Part shown: piece by piece, positions 8,501-16,766 of the stretch | Numbering within the stretch: the first letter of the stretch is position 1 | How the letters are laid out: each line of letters starts with the position of its first letter | Source of the DNA: Noviherbaspirillum suwonense | Lineage (GTDB): Bacteria > Pseudomonadota > Gammaproteobacteria > Burkholderiales > Burkholderiaceae_D | Reading direction: 5' to 3' | NCBI RefSeq assembly: GCF_900182955.1 | Contig: NZ_FXUL01000004.1 | Location: 186,001 to 250,000 of the forward strand | DNA: 64,000 nt | Notes under the pieces: generated by a model | Told to the model about the DNA's origin: nothing | What the model saw: the letters and a program-made list of their open reading frames with translations, nothing else | Databases searched by the model: none | Position numbers and translations under genes: made by a program

Positions 8501-9178
8501 ATGAAAAAAGCCTTACTCCTCGCGCTGCGGGTCGTCCCGCCGCTGCTGGCGCTGGCCGCCTGCAACACCGTGCCCGACTCCATCGTCCAGCGCCCGACCA
8601 GCACCCGGCCGGAGCCGCGCATGGCCAGCGCGCCGGCGTCGAACGGCGCGATCTTCCAGGCCGCGACCTACCGCCCGCTGTTCGAAGACCGCCGCGCCCG
8701 CCATGTCGGCGACATGCTGACCATCGTCATCAACGAGAAGACCAGCGCCGGCAAGACCGGCTCGGACACCGGCAGCAAGACCGGCAGCGCCAGCTTCTCG
8801 GTCGGCAAGCTGCTGGGCCTGAACACCGCCGTCACCGGCCGGTTGGGCGTGGATGCGAAGGGCGCGAACAAGTTCGAGGACAAGGACGCGTCCAGCTCCA
8901 GCAACAACTTCACCGGCACGCTGTCGGTGACCGTGACCGAAGTGCTGTCCAACGGCTACCTGGCCGTCAGCGGCGAGAAGCAGGTGGCCTTCGACAAGGG
9001 CAACGAGTACATCCGGTTTTCCGGCGTCGTCAACCCGGATTCCATCCTGAACGGCAACCAGGTCGCCTCGACCCAGGTCGCCGACGCCCGGCTGGAGTAC
9101 CGCAGCAATACCCGCATCGACCCGGTCGAGGTGGCGTCCCAGCTGGGCCGCTTCTTCCTCAGCGTCCTGCCGTTCTAG
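8501..9178 (+). CDS. flgH: Flagellar L-ring lipoprotein FlgH
   Basis: 225 residues. A lipoprotein signal peptide ends in the lipobox L-A-A-C, with Cys21 as the expected lipidated residue. The mature protein has the FlgH core: Y-R-P-L-F-E-D-R-R-A-R-H-V-G-D-M-L-T, a Gly/Ser/Thr-rich span, and the terminal V-A-S-Q-L-G-R-F-F-L-S-V-L-P. It forms the outer-membrane L ring around the rod. Confidence 0.95.
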   Translation: MKKALLLALRVVPPLLALAACNTVPDSIVQRPTSTRPEPRMASAPASNGAIFQAATYRPLFEDRRARHVGDMLTIVINEKTSAGKTGSDTGSKTGSASFSVGKLLGLNTAVTGRLGVDAKGANKFEDKDASSSSNNFTGTLSVTVTEVLSNGYLAVSGEKQVAFDKGNEYIRFSGVVNPDSILNGNQVASTQVADARLEYRSNTRIDPVEVASQLGRFFLSVLPF

Positions 9179-9188
9179 GAAAGCGCCC

Positions 9189-10298
9189 ATGCGTACCAAG
9201 ACCCTGTTCAAGGCGCTGCTGTGCGGCGCCATCCTGCTGGCCAGTGCCGGCGCCCAGGCCGAGCGCCTGAAGGACCTCGCCAGCATCGGCGGCGTGCGCC
9301 AGAACCAGCTGATGGGCTATGGCCTGGTCGTCGGCCTCGACGGCAGCGGCGACCAGACCACCCAGACGCCGTTCACCGTGCAGAGCGTCATCAGCATGCT
9401 GCAGCAGCTCGGCGTGAACCTGCCGCCGACCGGAAGCCTGCAATTGAAGAACGTGGCCGCGGTGATGGTCACGACCTCGCTGCCGGCCTTTTCCCAGCCC
9501 GGCCAGCTGCTCGACGTGACCGTGTCGTCGATGGGCAATGCGAAGAGCCTGCGCGGCGGCACGCTGCTGATGACGCCGCTCAAGGGCGCGGACGGGCAGA
9601 TCTACGGCATGGCCCAGGGCAACGTGCTGGTCGGCGGCGTCGGCGCCGCGGCCAACGGCAGCAAGGCCCAGGTCAATCACCTGAGCGTCGGCCGCATTTC
9701 CAGCGGCGCCACCGTGGAACGCGCGGTGCCGAATGCGCTTGGAGAGAACAACATGATTGCGCTGGAGCTCAACGAGAGCGACTTCTCGACCGCCAGCAAG
9801 GTGGTCGAGGCGGTCAACCGGCGCTTCGGCCCCGACACCGCCGCCGCCCAGGACGGCCGCGTGATCCGGGTCCGCACGCCGTCCGGCAGCGACGAGCGCG
9901 TGGCCTTCCTCGGCGCGCTCGAAAGCCTGTCTGTGACGCCGGCGCAGACCGCCGCCAAGGTCATCATGAATGCCCGCACCGGCTCGGTGGTGATGAACCA
10001 GTCGGTCACGCTCGACACCTGCGCCGTTTCGCACGGCAACCTGTCGGTGGTCATCAATACCGAGAACACCCCGAGCCAGCCGGCGCCGCTGTCGGGCGGC
10101 CAGACCGTGGTCACGCAGAACTCGCAGATCGAGATCAAGAAGGAAGCAGGGCAGGTGGTGCTGCTGAAGCAGGCCGCGTCGCTGGCCGACGTGGTCAAGG
10201 CGCTCAATGCGATCGGCGCGACGCCGCAGGACCTGCTGGCGATCCTGCAGGCGATGAAGGCGTCCGGCTCGCTGCGCGCCGAGCTCGAAATCATCTGA
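9189..10298 (+). CDS. flgI: Flagellar P-ring protein FlgI
   Basis: 369 residues with a Sec signal peptide (cleavage after A-Q-A near residue 24, mature E-R-L-K-D-L-A-S). The family stretches N-Q-L-M-G-Y-G-L-V-V-G-L-D-G-S-G-D, M-L-Q-Q-L-G-V-N and the C-terminal L-A-D-V-V-K-A-L-N-A-I-G-A are intact. FlgI forms the periplasmic P ring with the help of FlgA. It lies ten bases after flgH. Confidence 0.95.
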   Translation: MRTKTLFKALLCGAILLASAGAQAERLKDLASIGGVRQNQLMGYGLVVGLDGSGDQTTQTPFTVQSVISMLQQLGVNLPPTGSLQLKNVAAVMVTTSLPAFSQPGQLLDVTVSSMGNAKSLRGGTLLMTPLKGADGQIYGMAQGNVLVGGVGAAANGSKAQVNHLSVGRISSGATVERAVPNALGENNMIALELNESDFSTASKVVEAVNRRFGPDTAAAQDGRVIRVRTPSGSDERVAFLGALESLSVTPAQTAAKVIMNARTGSVVMNQSVTLDTCAVSHGNLSVVINTENTPSQPAPLSGGQTVVTQNSQIEIKKEAGQVVLLKQAASLADVVKALNAIGATPQDLLAILQAMKASGSLRAELEII

Positions 10299-10326
10299 CG
10301 CACAACAGTCAAGGACGAACCACGAC

Positions 10327-11253
10327 ATGATCAGCCCGACCCCCAGCATCGCCAGCGACGGCGCCGATGTCTCCGCTCTGCGCCGTTCCGGCAAGGCGGA
10401 CTCGCCCGAAGCGCTGCGCGCCGCGGCCAGGCAGTTCGAAGGACTGTTCATGAACATGGTGATGAAGAGCATGCGCGACGCCACGCCCCAGGACAGCCCG
10501 TTCGACAGCCAGCAGAGCCGCATGTACACGTCGATGCTGGACCAGAAGATCAGCGACAATTTTTCCAAGCGCGGCATGGGCCTGGCCGATGCGCTGATGC
10601 GGCAGCTGTCGAACAATGCGGCCGGACCGACGCTGCTGCCGGGCCAGGAAGCCGCCGCCGGCATGGGCGACGGTATGGGTCCAGGCGCCATCCCCGCCGC
10701 GCCGAACCTGAAGCAGACCGGCCTGTCGGCCACGCCGCCGGACGGGGCGACGCCGCTGGAAATCAGCAGCGCCCGCCAGTTCCCGGCGCGGCCGGACCAT
10801 GTGCAGGCTTTCCAGGACAAGCTGGCCGCGCATGCGAACGAAGCCAGCCGCAGCACCGGCATTCCCGCAAAGTTCATGCTGGGCCAGGCCGCGCTGGAAA
10901 CCGGCTGGGGCAAGCGCGAGATCCGCGGCGCCGACGGCAGCACCAGCCACAACCTGTTCGGCATCAAGGCGACCGGCAACTGGACTGGCAAGACCGTCGA
11001 GGTCGCCACCACCGAATACGTCAACGGCGTGGCCCAGAAGAAGATGGAGAAATTCCGCGCCTACGATTCCTATGCCGATTCCTTCCGCGACTACGCCAGC
11101 CTGCTGAAGAACAATCCGCGCTACCAGAACGTGATCGCCAACGGCAAGGACGCCGCCGGGTTCGCGCAGGGCCTGCAGGCAGCCGGCTATGCGACCGACC
11201 CGAATTACGCGGCCAAGCTCAGCCGCATTATCAAACAATCACTATCCAGCTAA
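10327..11253 (+). CDS. flgJ: Rod-cap peptidoglycan hydrolase FlgJ
   Basis: 308 residues in two domains. The N-terminal rod-binding domain (about 1-110) carries A-A-R-Q-F-E-G-L-F-M-N-M-V-M-K-S-M-R. The C-terminal glucosaminidase domain (about 155-305) keeps the catalytic Glu in A-A-L-E-T-G-W-G-K-R-E and the downstream F-G-I-K and F-R-A-Y-D segments. It is the dual-domain form of beta/gammaproteobacteria, which digests peptidoglycan so that the rod can pass. Its TAA stop overlaps the -35 box of the flgK promoter. Confidence 0.94.
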   Translation: MISPTPSIASDGADVSALRRSGKADSPEALRAAARQFEGLFMNMVMKSMRDATPQDSPFDSQQSRMYTSMLDQKISDNFSKRGMGLADALMRQLSNNAAGPTLLPGQEAAAGMGDGMGPGAIPAAPNLKQTGLSATPPDGATPLEISSARQFPARPDHVQAFQDKLAAHANEASRSTGIPAKFMLGQAALETGWGKREIRGADGSTSHNLFGIKATGNWTGKTVEVATTEYVNGVAQKKMEKFRAYDSYADSFRDYASLLKNNPRYQNVIANGKDAAGFAQGLQAAGYATDPNYAAKLSRIIKQSLSS

Positions 11254-11277
11254 AGTTCGGCGCGCAAACGCCGTAAC
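11251..11277 (+). promoter_or_regulatory. Candidate sigma-28 promoter of flgK
   Basis: TAAA (11251-11254), 15 bases, GCCGTAAC (11270-11277). The TAA of the -35 box is the flgJ stop codon. Layout and -10 match the flgM candidate, and the position before the late genes flgKL is what class III control predicts. Confidence 0.65.
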
Positions 11278-11307
11278 CGGTGTAACAGCGATAAGGAAAA
11301 ACCCATT

Positions 11308-13212
11308 ATGTCCATACTCAGCGTCGGTCAGAGCGCGCTTAACGCGGCACAGGTGGGCCTTGTCACGACCGGGCACAACATCGCCAACGCGGCCACACCC
11401 GGCTACAACCGTCAGGTGGTGGTGCAGGGCGCCGTCAGCGGCCAGGATGCCGGCTACGGCTTCATCGGCAAGGGCACCGAGGTCACCGGCGTGCGCCGCG
11501 TCTACAGCGAGTTTCTCGGCAACCAGGTGGTCTCGACCCAGACCGCCAAGGGCCAGCTCGACAGCTACTATTCCCAGATCCAGCAGGTCAACAACATGCT
11601 GGGCGACAGCAAGTCCGGCCTGTCGCCGGCCCTGCAGGATTTCTTCTCCAGCGTGCAGTCCACCACGTCCGACCCGAGCTCCGCCGCCGCGCGCCAGTCC
11701 ATGCTGTCGTCGGCCAACACGCTGGCCGGCCGCTTCCAGAGCATGGACGCGCAGCTCAACGAGCAGCGCCAGGGCGTCAATGCCGAGATCCGATCCAGCG
11801 TCGAGGGCATCAATGCCTATGCGCAGCAGATAGGCAAGCTCAACGACGCGATCGAAAAGGTGATGAACAACGGCGGCGGCGCGCCCAACGACCTGCTCGA
11901 CCAGCGCGACCAGGCCGTCAGCGAACTGAGCAAGGAAATCAAGGTCAACGTCGTCAAGCAGGGCAATACCTTCAACGTGATGATAGGCAGCGGCCAGCCG
12001 CTGGTGGTCGGCAACAAGACCTATAACCTCTCCGTGGTCCAGTCGCCGACCGACGCCGGCCGGGCCGAGGTCGCCTATGACATCAACGGCAAGCCGGTGA
12101 TGCTGGCCGAGGAAAGCATCACCGGCGGCAAGCTCGGCGGCGTGATGGAATTCCGCTCCAAGACGCTGGATGCGACACAGAGCGCGCTGGGCCGTGTCGC
12201 CATCACGCTGGCCACCGAATTCAACCGCCAGCATGCGCTGGGACAGGACCAGGCCGGCGCGCCGGGCGGCCAGTTCTTCGACATCGGCGCGCCCATGGTC
12301 GGCCCCAGCAGCGCCAACAGCAAGAACGCCAACGGCAGCCCGAAAGGCGAGCTGGTGGCGAGCTTCGATCCGGCTGCTACCAGTTTGCTGACCGCGAGCG
12401 ATTACAAAGTGCAGGTAACCGGCACCAATCCGGCCGCGTTTTCGGTGCTGCGCCTGTCGGACAATAAGCCGGTGTCCGAGATCGCGGGCGTGCAGCTCCA
12501 GCTCACCGGCTCGCCGTCGGTAGGCGACACCTTCACGGTGCGCCCGACCGCGGGCGGCGCGTCGGCCGCGACCGGCATCAAGGTCAAGCTCGACGACCCG
12601 GCGAAGATCGCGCTGGGCTCGCCGCTGCGCGGCACGTCCGCCGCCAGCAACACCGGCACCGGCGCGGTCGGCGGCGTCGCGGCCACTGCGCCGACCGCCA
12701 AACCGGTGCAGCCATTCACGATCACCTTCAGCAATCCGACCACGTTCAGCATTACCGACAGCAGCGGCAACGCGGTGCTGAGCAACCAGACTTTCCAAGC
12801 CGGCGCCGACATCGCCGCCGGCGGCTGGAAGCTGCAGATCAAGGGCGCGCCGGCAGCCGGCGACGTGTTCACCGTCGGCGCAAACAACGGCGCCAGCGGC
12901 GACAACAGCAATGCGCTGGCGCTGGCCAGCCTGCAGTCGGCCAAGACCACCGCAGGCGACGCCAGCTTCCAGGGTGCGTATTCGCAGCTGGTGAACCAGG
13001 TCGGCAACAAGACCCGCGAACTCGAGGTCACCAGCGCCGCCGCCGGCCAGCTCTACACCTCGGCCGTGACCGCGCAGCAGTCGGAGTCCGGCGTCAACCT
13101 CGACGAGGAAGCCGCCAACCTGCTCAAGTACCAGCAGGCCTACCAGGCTGCCGGCAAGCTGATGAAGACCGCCAGCGACATGTTCAACGTTCTGCTTTCG
13201 CTCGGCGCGTAA
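11308..13212 (+). CDS. flgK: Hook-filament junction protein FlgK (HAP1)
   Basis: 634 residues. Starts M-S-I-L-S-V-G-Q-S-A-L-N-A-A, with the T-G-H-N-I-A-N-A-A-T-P-G-Y-N-R-Q signature at about residues 24-40 and the C-terminal N-L-D-E-E-A-A-N-L-L-K-Y-Q-Q-A-Y-Q-A helix. Both ends form the D0/D1 junction coiled coils. FlgK polymerises between hook and filament and is escorted by FlgN. It is full length, unlike the next gene flgL. Confidence 0.94.
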   Translation: MSILSVGQSALNAAQVGLVTTGHNIANAATPGYNRQVVVQGAVSGQDAGYGFIGKGTEVTGVRRVYSEFLGNQVVSTQTAKGQLDSYYSQIQQVNNMLGDSKSGLSPALQDFFSSVQSTTSDPSSAAARQSMLSSANTLAGRFQSMDAQLNEQRQGVNAEIRSSVEGINAYAQQIGKLNDAIEKVMNNGGGAPNDLLDQRDQAVSELSKEIKVNVVKQGNTFNVMIGSGQPLVVGNKTYNLSVVQSPTDAGRAEVAYDINGKPVMLAEESITGGKLGGVMEFRSKTLDATQSALGRVAITLATEFNRQHALGQDQAGAPGGQFFDIGAPMVGPSSANSKNANGSPKGELVASFDPAATSLLTASDYKVQVTGTNPAAFSVLRLSDNKPVSEIAGVQLQLTGSPSVGDTFTVRPTAGGASAATGIKVKLDDPAKIALGSPLRGTSAASNTGTGAVGGVAATAPTAKPVQPFTITFSNPTTFSITDSSGNAVLSNQTFQAGADIAAGGWKLQIKGAPAAGDVFTVGANNGASGDNSNALALASLQSAKTTAGDASFQGAYSQLVNQVGNKTRELEVTSAAAGQLYTSAVTAQQSESGVNLDEEAANLLKYQQAYQAAGKLMKTASDMFNVLLSLGA

Positions 13213-13217
13213 GTGGT

Positions 13218-13627
13218 TTGGCAATCCGTATCAGCGCCAGCAGCCTGCTCGAATCGAATGTCAGCCACATCGGCGAAACGCAGTCGAGCCTGGCGAAAGT
13301 CCAGCAGCAGATCAGCACCGGCAAGCGGCTGCTGTCGCCTGCCGATGACCCGCTGGGGGCGGCCAAGGTGCTGGACCTGAGCCAGGGCCAGTCGATCAAT
13401 GCCCATTACACGCAGAACCGCGGCAGCGCCAGGGATGCGCTGAATATCCAGGAAGGCACACTGCCGGCAGCGCGCGGGACATACAGTACGCCGACCAGCT
13501 GTCTTCGATCCAGGCCCTCGACTACGTAAAGGCGATCTCGGAGCTGTCGCAAAAGCAGATGATGCTGCAGGCGGAGCAGCAGAGCTTCGTCAAGGTATCG
13601 GGACTGTCGCTGTTCAGCTATCTGTAA
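13218..13627 (+). pseudogene. flgL: flgL remnant: internal deletion with frame change
   Basis: The N-terminal frame starts at a TTG (13218) with A-I-R-I-S-A-S-S-L-L-E-S-N and keeps a good FlgL N-terminus (Q-Q-Q-I-S-T-G-K-R-L-L-S-P-A-D-D-P-L-G-A-A-K) for about 82 residues. It then runs out of frame. From about 13472 another frame carries the FlgL C-terminus (A-R-D-I-Q-Y-A-D-Q-L-S-S-I-Q-A-L-D-Y, ending V-S-G-L-S-L-F-S-Y-L, stop 13625-13627). The two pieces are the conserved ends of one FlgL. Normal FlgL has roughly 300-400 residues, so about half or more is gone. Either product would lack the outer domains, and the shifted frame also removes the C-terminal helix. FlgL is needed to join filament to hook, so motility needs another copy elsewhere. 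A sequencing deletion is possible but less likely than a true scar, because foreign genes follow at once. Confidence 0.85.
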
Positions 13628-13679
13628 AAAAATCCCAGTGACAGGACGGCTGCGCCGCGTGGGAACGGCCAGACTCTTG

Positions 13680-13719
13680 CAGTTACGAAGGCGGCTCGGC
13701 TGGATTGAGCCGTTAACTG
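13680..13719. promoter_or_regulatory. Nested inverted repeat upstream of the chaperone-effector pair
   Basis: CAGTTA (13680-13685) pairs with TAACTG (13714-13719), and inside it CGGCTC (13692-13697) pairs with GAGCCG (13707-13712). The right half contains GCCGTTAA, a good sigma-28-type -10, but there is no TAAA 15 bases earlier, so I do not call a sigma-28 promoter. It could be an operator or an RNA hairpin. No hrp box or TTCG-N16-TTCG (hrpII) element is visible upstream of the pair. Confidence 0.45.
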
Positions 13720-13735
13720 TAGGAATTGAAAAGAT

Positions 13736-14182
13736 ATGAGCGCGCTGCAAATTTTGTTGGACGATCTGGTCAATGGTGTTTGGCCCGTTGTCCCGGCGCC
13801 TTTCGCGCCCTTTTGGCTGACGCTCGATGACAAAGTTGTCATTGCCCTTTTGGAGGATGAGGCAAAGGGCGCCATCTTGCTGTGCGCCAGCCCGGGCTAC
13901 CTGCATCAGACCTCCCGCGATAGTCCAGCAGCTTCCGACGCTTCGTGGACCGATGATGCAAGTGATCATGATCTTGCTCCAGGAGCGAGTCGCTTATTGC
14001 AGGTCGATCCAGCCACCGGCATTGTGATGATCAGCGAGTCATGGCCGCGCGCGGCGCTCGACAGCGTGCGTTTCAGGGAACGTCTTTCCTACTTTGCCGA
14101 TGCCTTTTGCTACTGGAGTGGCCTGCTGCATCACACGCCAGCTATCGCAAAAATTAATTCTGTAACGCAGTCGCAAAACTGA
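13736..14182 (+). CDS. CesT-like type III secretion chaperone
   Basis: 148 residues, small and acidic. The pattern fits the class I (CesT/SicP/Tir-chaperone) fold: an F-W-L-T-L-D-D-K-V-V-I-A-L-L strand pair, an A-I-L-L-C-A-S strand, L-L-Q-V-D-P-A-T-G-I-V-M-I-S-E-S-W, and a final helix R-F-R-E-R-L-S-Y-F-A-D-A-F-C-Y-W. Such chaperones bind the N-terminal region of one effector and keep it ready for export. It lies 12 bases before a large effector-like gene, the standard chaperone-then-effector order. Base composition is lower in GC than the flagellar genes. The call rests on pattern and context, not on a profile search. Confidence 0.65.
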   Translation: MSALQILLDDLVNGVWPVVPAPFAPFWLTLDDKVVIALLEDEAKGAILLCASPGYLHQTSRDSPAASDASWTDDASDHDLAPGASRLLQVDPATGIVMISESWPRAALDSVRFRERLSYFADAFCYWSGLLHHTPAIAKINSVTQSQN

Positions 14183-14194
14183 AAGGCTATTGCA

Positions 14195-16648
14195 ATGGAT
14201 AAATCGAACCTGCCTGGGCATTCCCTTCATCACGTGCCGCTTCTGCAGCCGTTCCCAAGCATGGCAGGGCCATCTGCACCCGGAGTGTCGCTGCCACAGT
14301 CCCCCATGCTTTCGCAGGGGCTGCAGCATGTGCTGTACAACATCGACCGCATCCGGCAGCAGCGCGAGCTGTTCTCAATGCAAAACCAGCTGCAGACGCA
14401 GCTAACCACGTTTTCCAGCGCGACCACCGGATTGCCTTTCACGGTAGCGCCCCATATTTCGACTAACGCCACATTCTCTGGAAACAACACCCAAAAATCG
14501 CTGGACGTGTTTGGACCGACCGCGTTCGAGGAACATGCTGGACGTTCTGCGAGCATGGAGTCGCCCATCCACAACCGGGAAACTGCCGAATCCAGTTTCT
14601 CTTATCCGCCATTCCTTGAACCCGGCTCGTCGCCCGGCAGCGCACGCCTGGAAGCACGGGCTTTGCAATCGCCAGAGCAATCAAGAAGTAAGGCGAGTAG
14701 TCCAGGCGAATTGCATCTGCTCGCCGCGCCCAGCGCGGCAACACTGAAAAGAAGTCGCAATGTCATCGCGCAAGATAATTCCGGCAGCGCAAGCTGGAAA
14801 CGTGCTGGCGGGGCGGAAAAATCGACAGCGTCACTGACGACCACAACCACAACGACAGACGGGCTGGGCAAACTTGCCGACGCGACTGGACAGGACGGCG
14901 AACCTGTGAACAAAAAGCGCCGGATTGAAACCCCTGTGTCCTCAAACATGCAAATGTCCTTTGCGTCATTGTCAGGTGAATTCGATAAAATGCAGTCGAT
15001 CATGGAACGCTATAAATCAGCGACCGAAATCGCTCAAAAAAGACTGGGCCATGATTTCCTGGAAGATGAGGACATACAGGATTACGGCGATGAATTCAAA
15101 AAAGAATGCGTTGGCCTAGTCCGTTTCTGCCTCCGGAACAATTACCTCAGCTTGTGTGAAAGAATCATTTCAGAAAGTGAAAAATTTTATGCGGAAACGT
15201 TCCCGCCCACATTCGAAGCCGGGGAGCGGACAAGATGGCGTTTGTCAGACGAACTAGTCCCACACAATCTGAATAACCTTTGTGCGCTCCTGGATAGAAG
15301 TAACCTGACCAAACTGCTATGCCAGCGGGATGAATTCAGGCAGCAGGTATTGGGAAGTTCGACACTGCCGCACGAAATTTCACAACTCGCCCCGGTAACA
15401 GTCCCAACTGTTCTCAGAGAGCTTCCCGATGTGACGCCGGCGCCGAAAAGCCTGACTCCCAGCGAGCCAGTGGCTGCCGCGGATGATGCGCCGCATATGG
15501 CGATTATCATGGAAAGTCCTGACGATGGCAGTTCGTTTACGCAAAGCTTTGTCGAACTCGTCGACGTCCCCTCGAGAATTACCCAAGCAGATATAGACGA
15601 GTTTATTTCGGATAAAAGAAATTTCGAGACGCCTGAAACAGTTGGTGGATTTCTGCGCATTATTGTCAGGCTCGTGTCCACGATCATGGCCCAGCGCGGT
15701 CTTTCCATAAAATTCGACGGGCAGCCAATTCTTCAGTCGGCCTTGAAAAAATTATTTTCCCAAATGCAGGACAAACAGGCCAGTAAGGGAAAGATCGCCA
15801 TCACAAATCGATTTCTTGTAGAGCTTGCGATTGATAATGCCGCGTTGTGTGAGCTGATCAGCCTTGTTCTACTTGATATGTCGTCGAAGCGCTTTAGCGG
15901 GATCGTGTACAAGGGAGACTTCGAAATTATTTCTGGCTTGCATAAGACTGGCATTCCGAATTTTCAGGCCGGCGATGAACTTCCGACCAATACCATACTA
16001 AAAAATTTACGCGACGGCGATAAGTTCTCAAAAGGAAAGGTAATTTTATATCTGAAAACGGCGCCTGCAGGATCCAGTATTAATTCGTTGAATGACTACT
16101 TTCAAACGCTCGAACTTTTGCTTGAAGAATTGTTTTCAGATAGCGAGAAATATCAAGACCTATTTGCCAAGGACATAATTTCAGCTGCGCTCGACAGGCT
16201 GGTAAAAACGTCGAACGTGATTACGTTGCATGACATCGCATCCCACTATTTATTAAGGCTGGCAATTAAAAGCAAGCAGGCATGCGATATTTTGGTTCGC
16301 GAGTTATCGCACATGTCTGACGACAGGAAGCGCAAATTCCGGGTCGTGCGAAAATTGGAATTTTTTAGTAAAGCCCATGCGTTACTGAAGGCCAAATTTT
16401 ATGTGCCAGCGCCGAGCGGGCACAGAGCGGGCACTGAGCCTGGCGTCAGTTCAAGCACACCGATCGCCCATGCGTACGGTCGAACCGATTCCGGGGTCTC
16501 GACAATCGAGAAGCCAACATCGAGTACTACGGCAAATTCGTCCACGACGCCTTCGGGTGTGCTGCCTGGGGAAGCGGCGGGTAGCGCAAACAGGCGGGAT
16601 AAGGGAACGAAATCCTTGTCCAATCGGGAAGATGAATCCGAAAACTGA
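14195..16648 (+). CDS. Putative type III effector, 817 residues, novel
   Basis: I do not recognise a catalytic family. Residues 1-250 are Ser/Pro/Gln/Thr-rich and look unstructured apart from a helix near 47-70 (I-D-R-I-R-Q-Q-R-E-L-F). A basic cluster K-K-R-R at residues 240-243 (N-K-K-R-R-I-E) resembles a eukaryotic nuclear localisation signal, and L-K-R-S-R-N occurs near 187. From about 255 to 735 the protein is a helical, Leu-rich domain interrupted by a Pro/Ala linker near 395-430. The last 75 residues are Ser/Thr/Gly-rich again. There is no signal peptide and no membrane segment. GC is far below the neighbours (some 60-base lines are only 38-47% GC). The gene is coupled to the preceding chaperone gene and starts after an AAAGG site. 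It is probably acquired by transfer. Confidence 0.65.
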   Translation: MDKSNLPGHSLHHVPLLQPFPSMAGPSAPGVSLPQSPMLSQGLQHVLYNIDRIRQQRELFSMQNQLQTQLTTFSSATTGLPFTVAPHISTNATFSGNNTQKSLDVFGPTAFEEHAGRSASMESPIHNRETAESSFSYPPFLEPGSSPGSARLEARALQSPEQSRSKASSPGELHLLAAPSAATLKRSRNVIAQDNSGSASWKRAGGAEKSTASLTTTTTTTDGLGKLADATGQDGEPVNKKRRIETPVSSNMQMSFASLSGEFDKMQSIMERYKSATEIAQKRLGHDFLEDEDIQDYGDEFKKECVGLVRFCLRNNYLSLCERIISESEKFYAETFPPTFEAGERTRWRLSDELVPHNLNNLCALLDRSNLTKLLCQRDEFRQQVLGSSTLPHEISQLAPVTVPTVLRELPDVTPAPKSLTPSEPVAAADDAPHMAIIMESPDDGSSFTQSFVELVDVPSRITQADIDEFISDKRNFETPETVGGFLRIIVRLVSTIMAQRGLSIKFDGQPILQSALKKLFSQMQDKQASKGKIAITNRFLVELAIDNAALCELISLVLLDMSSKRFSGIVYKGDFEIISGLHKTGIPNFQAGDELPTNTILKNLRDGDKFSKGKVILYLKTAPAGSSINSLNDYFQTLELLLEELFSDSEKYQDLFAKDIISAALDRLVKTSNVITLHDIASHYLLRLAIKSKQACDILVRELSHMSDDRKRKFRVVRKLEFFSKAHALLKAKFYVPAPSGHRAGTEPGVSSSTPIAHAYGRTDSGVSTIEKPTSSTTANSSTTPSGVLPGEAAGSANRRDKGTKSLSNREDESEN

Positions 16649-16766
16649 CGGTCTTCTGGAAAGGCCTGGATGTTCTGCTCGCGCACGGTAGATGTTCACC
16701 TTGTCCGTCCTGATTTTGCCAGGGCTTTTTCCTGGATAGCGACAGAAAATAGCCGCAAGCCTGCGT

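Noticed and set aside
13709..13716. GCCGTTAA as a sigma-28 promoter of the chaperone-effector pair
   Set aside because: The -10 is good, but no TAAA-like element lies 15 bases upstream, and the sequence is part of an inverted repeat.
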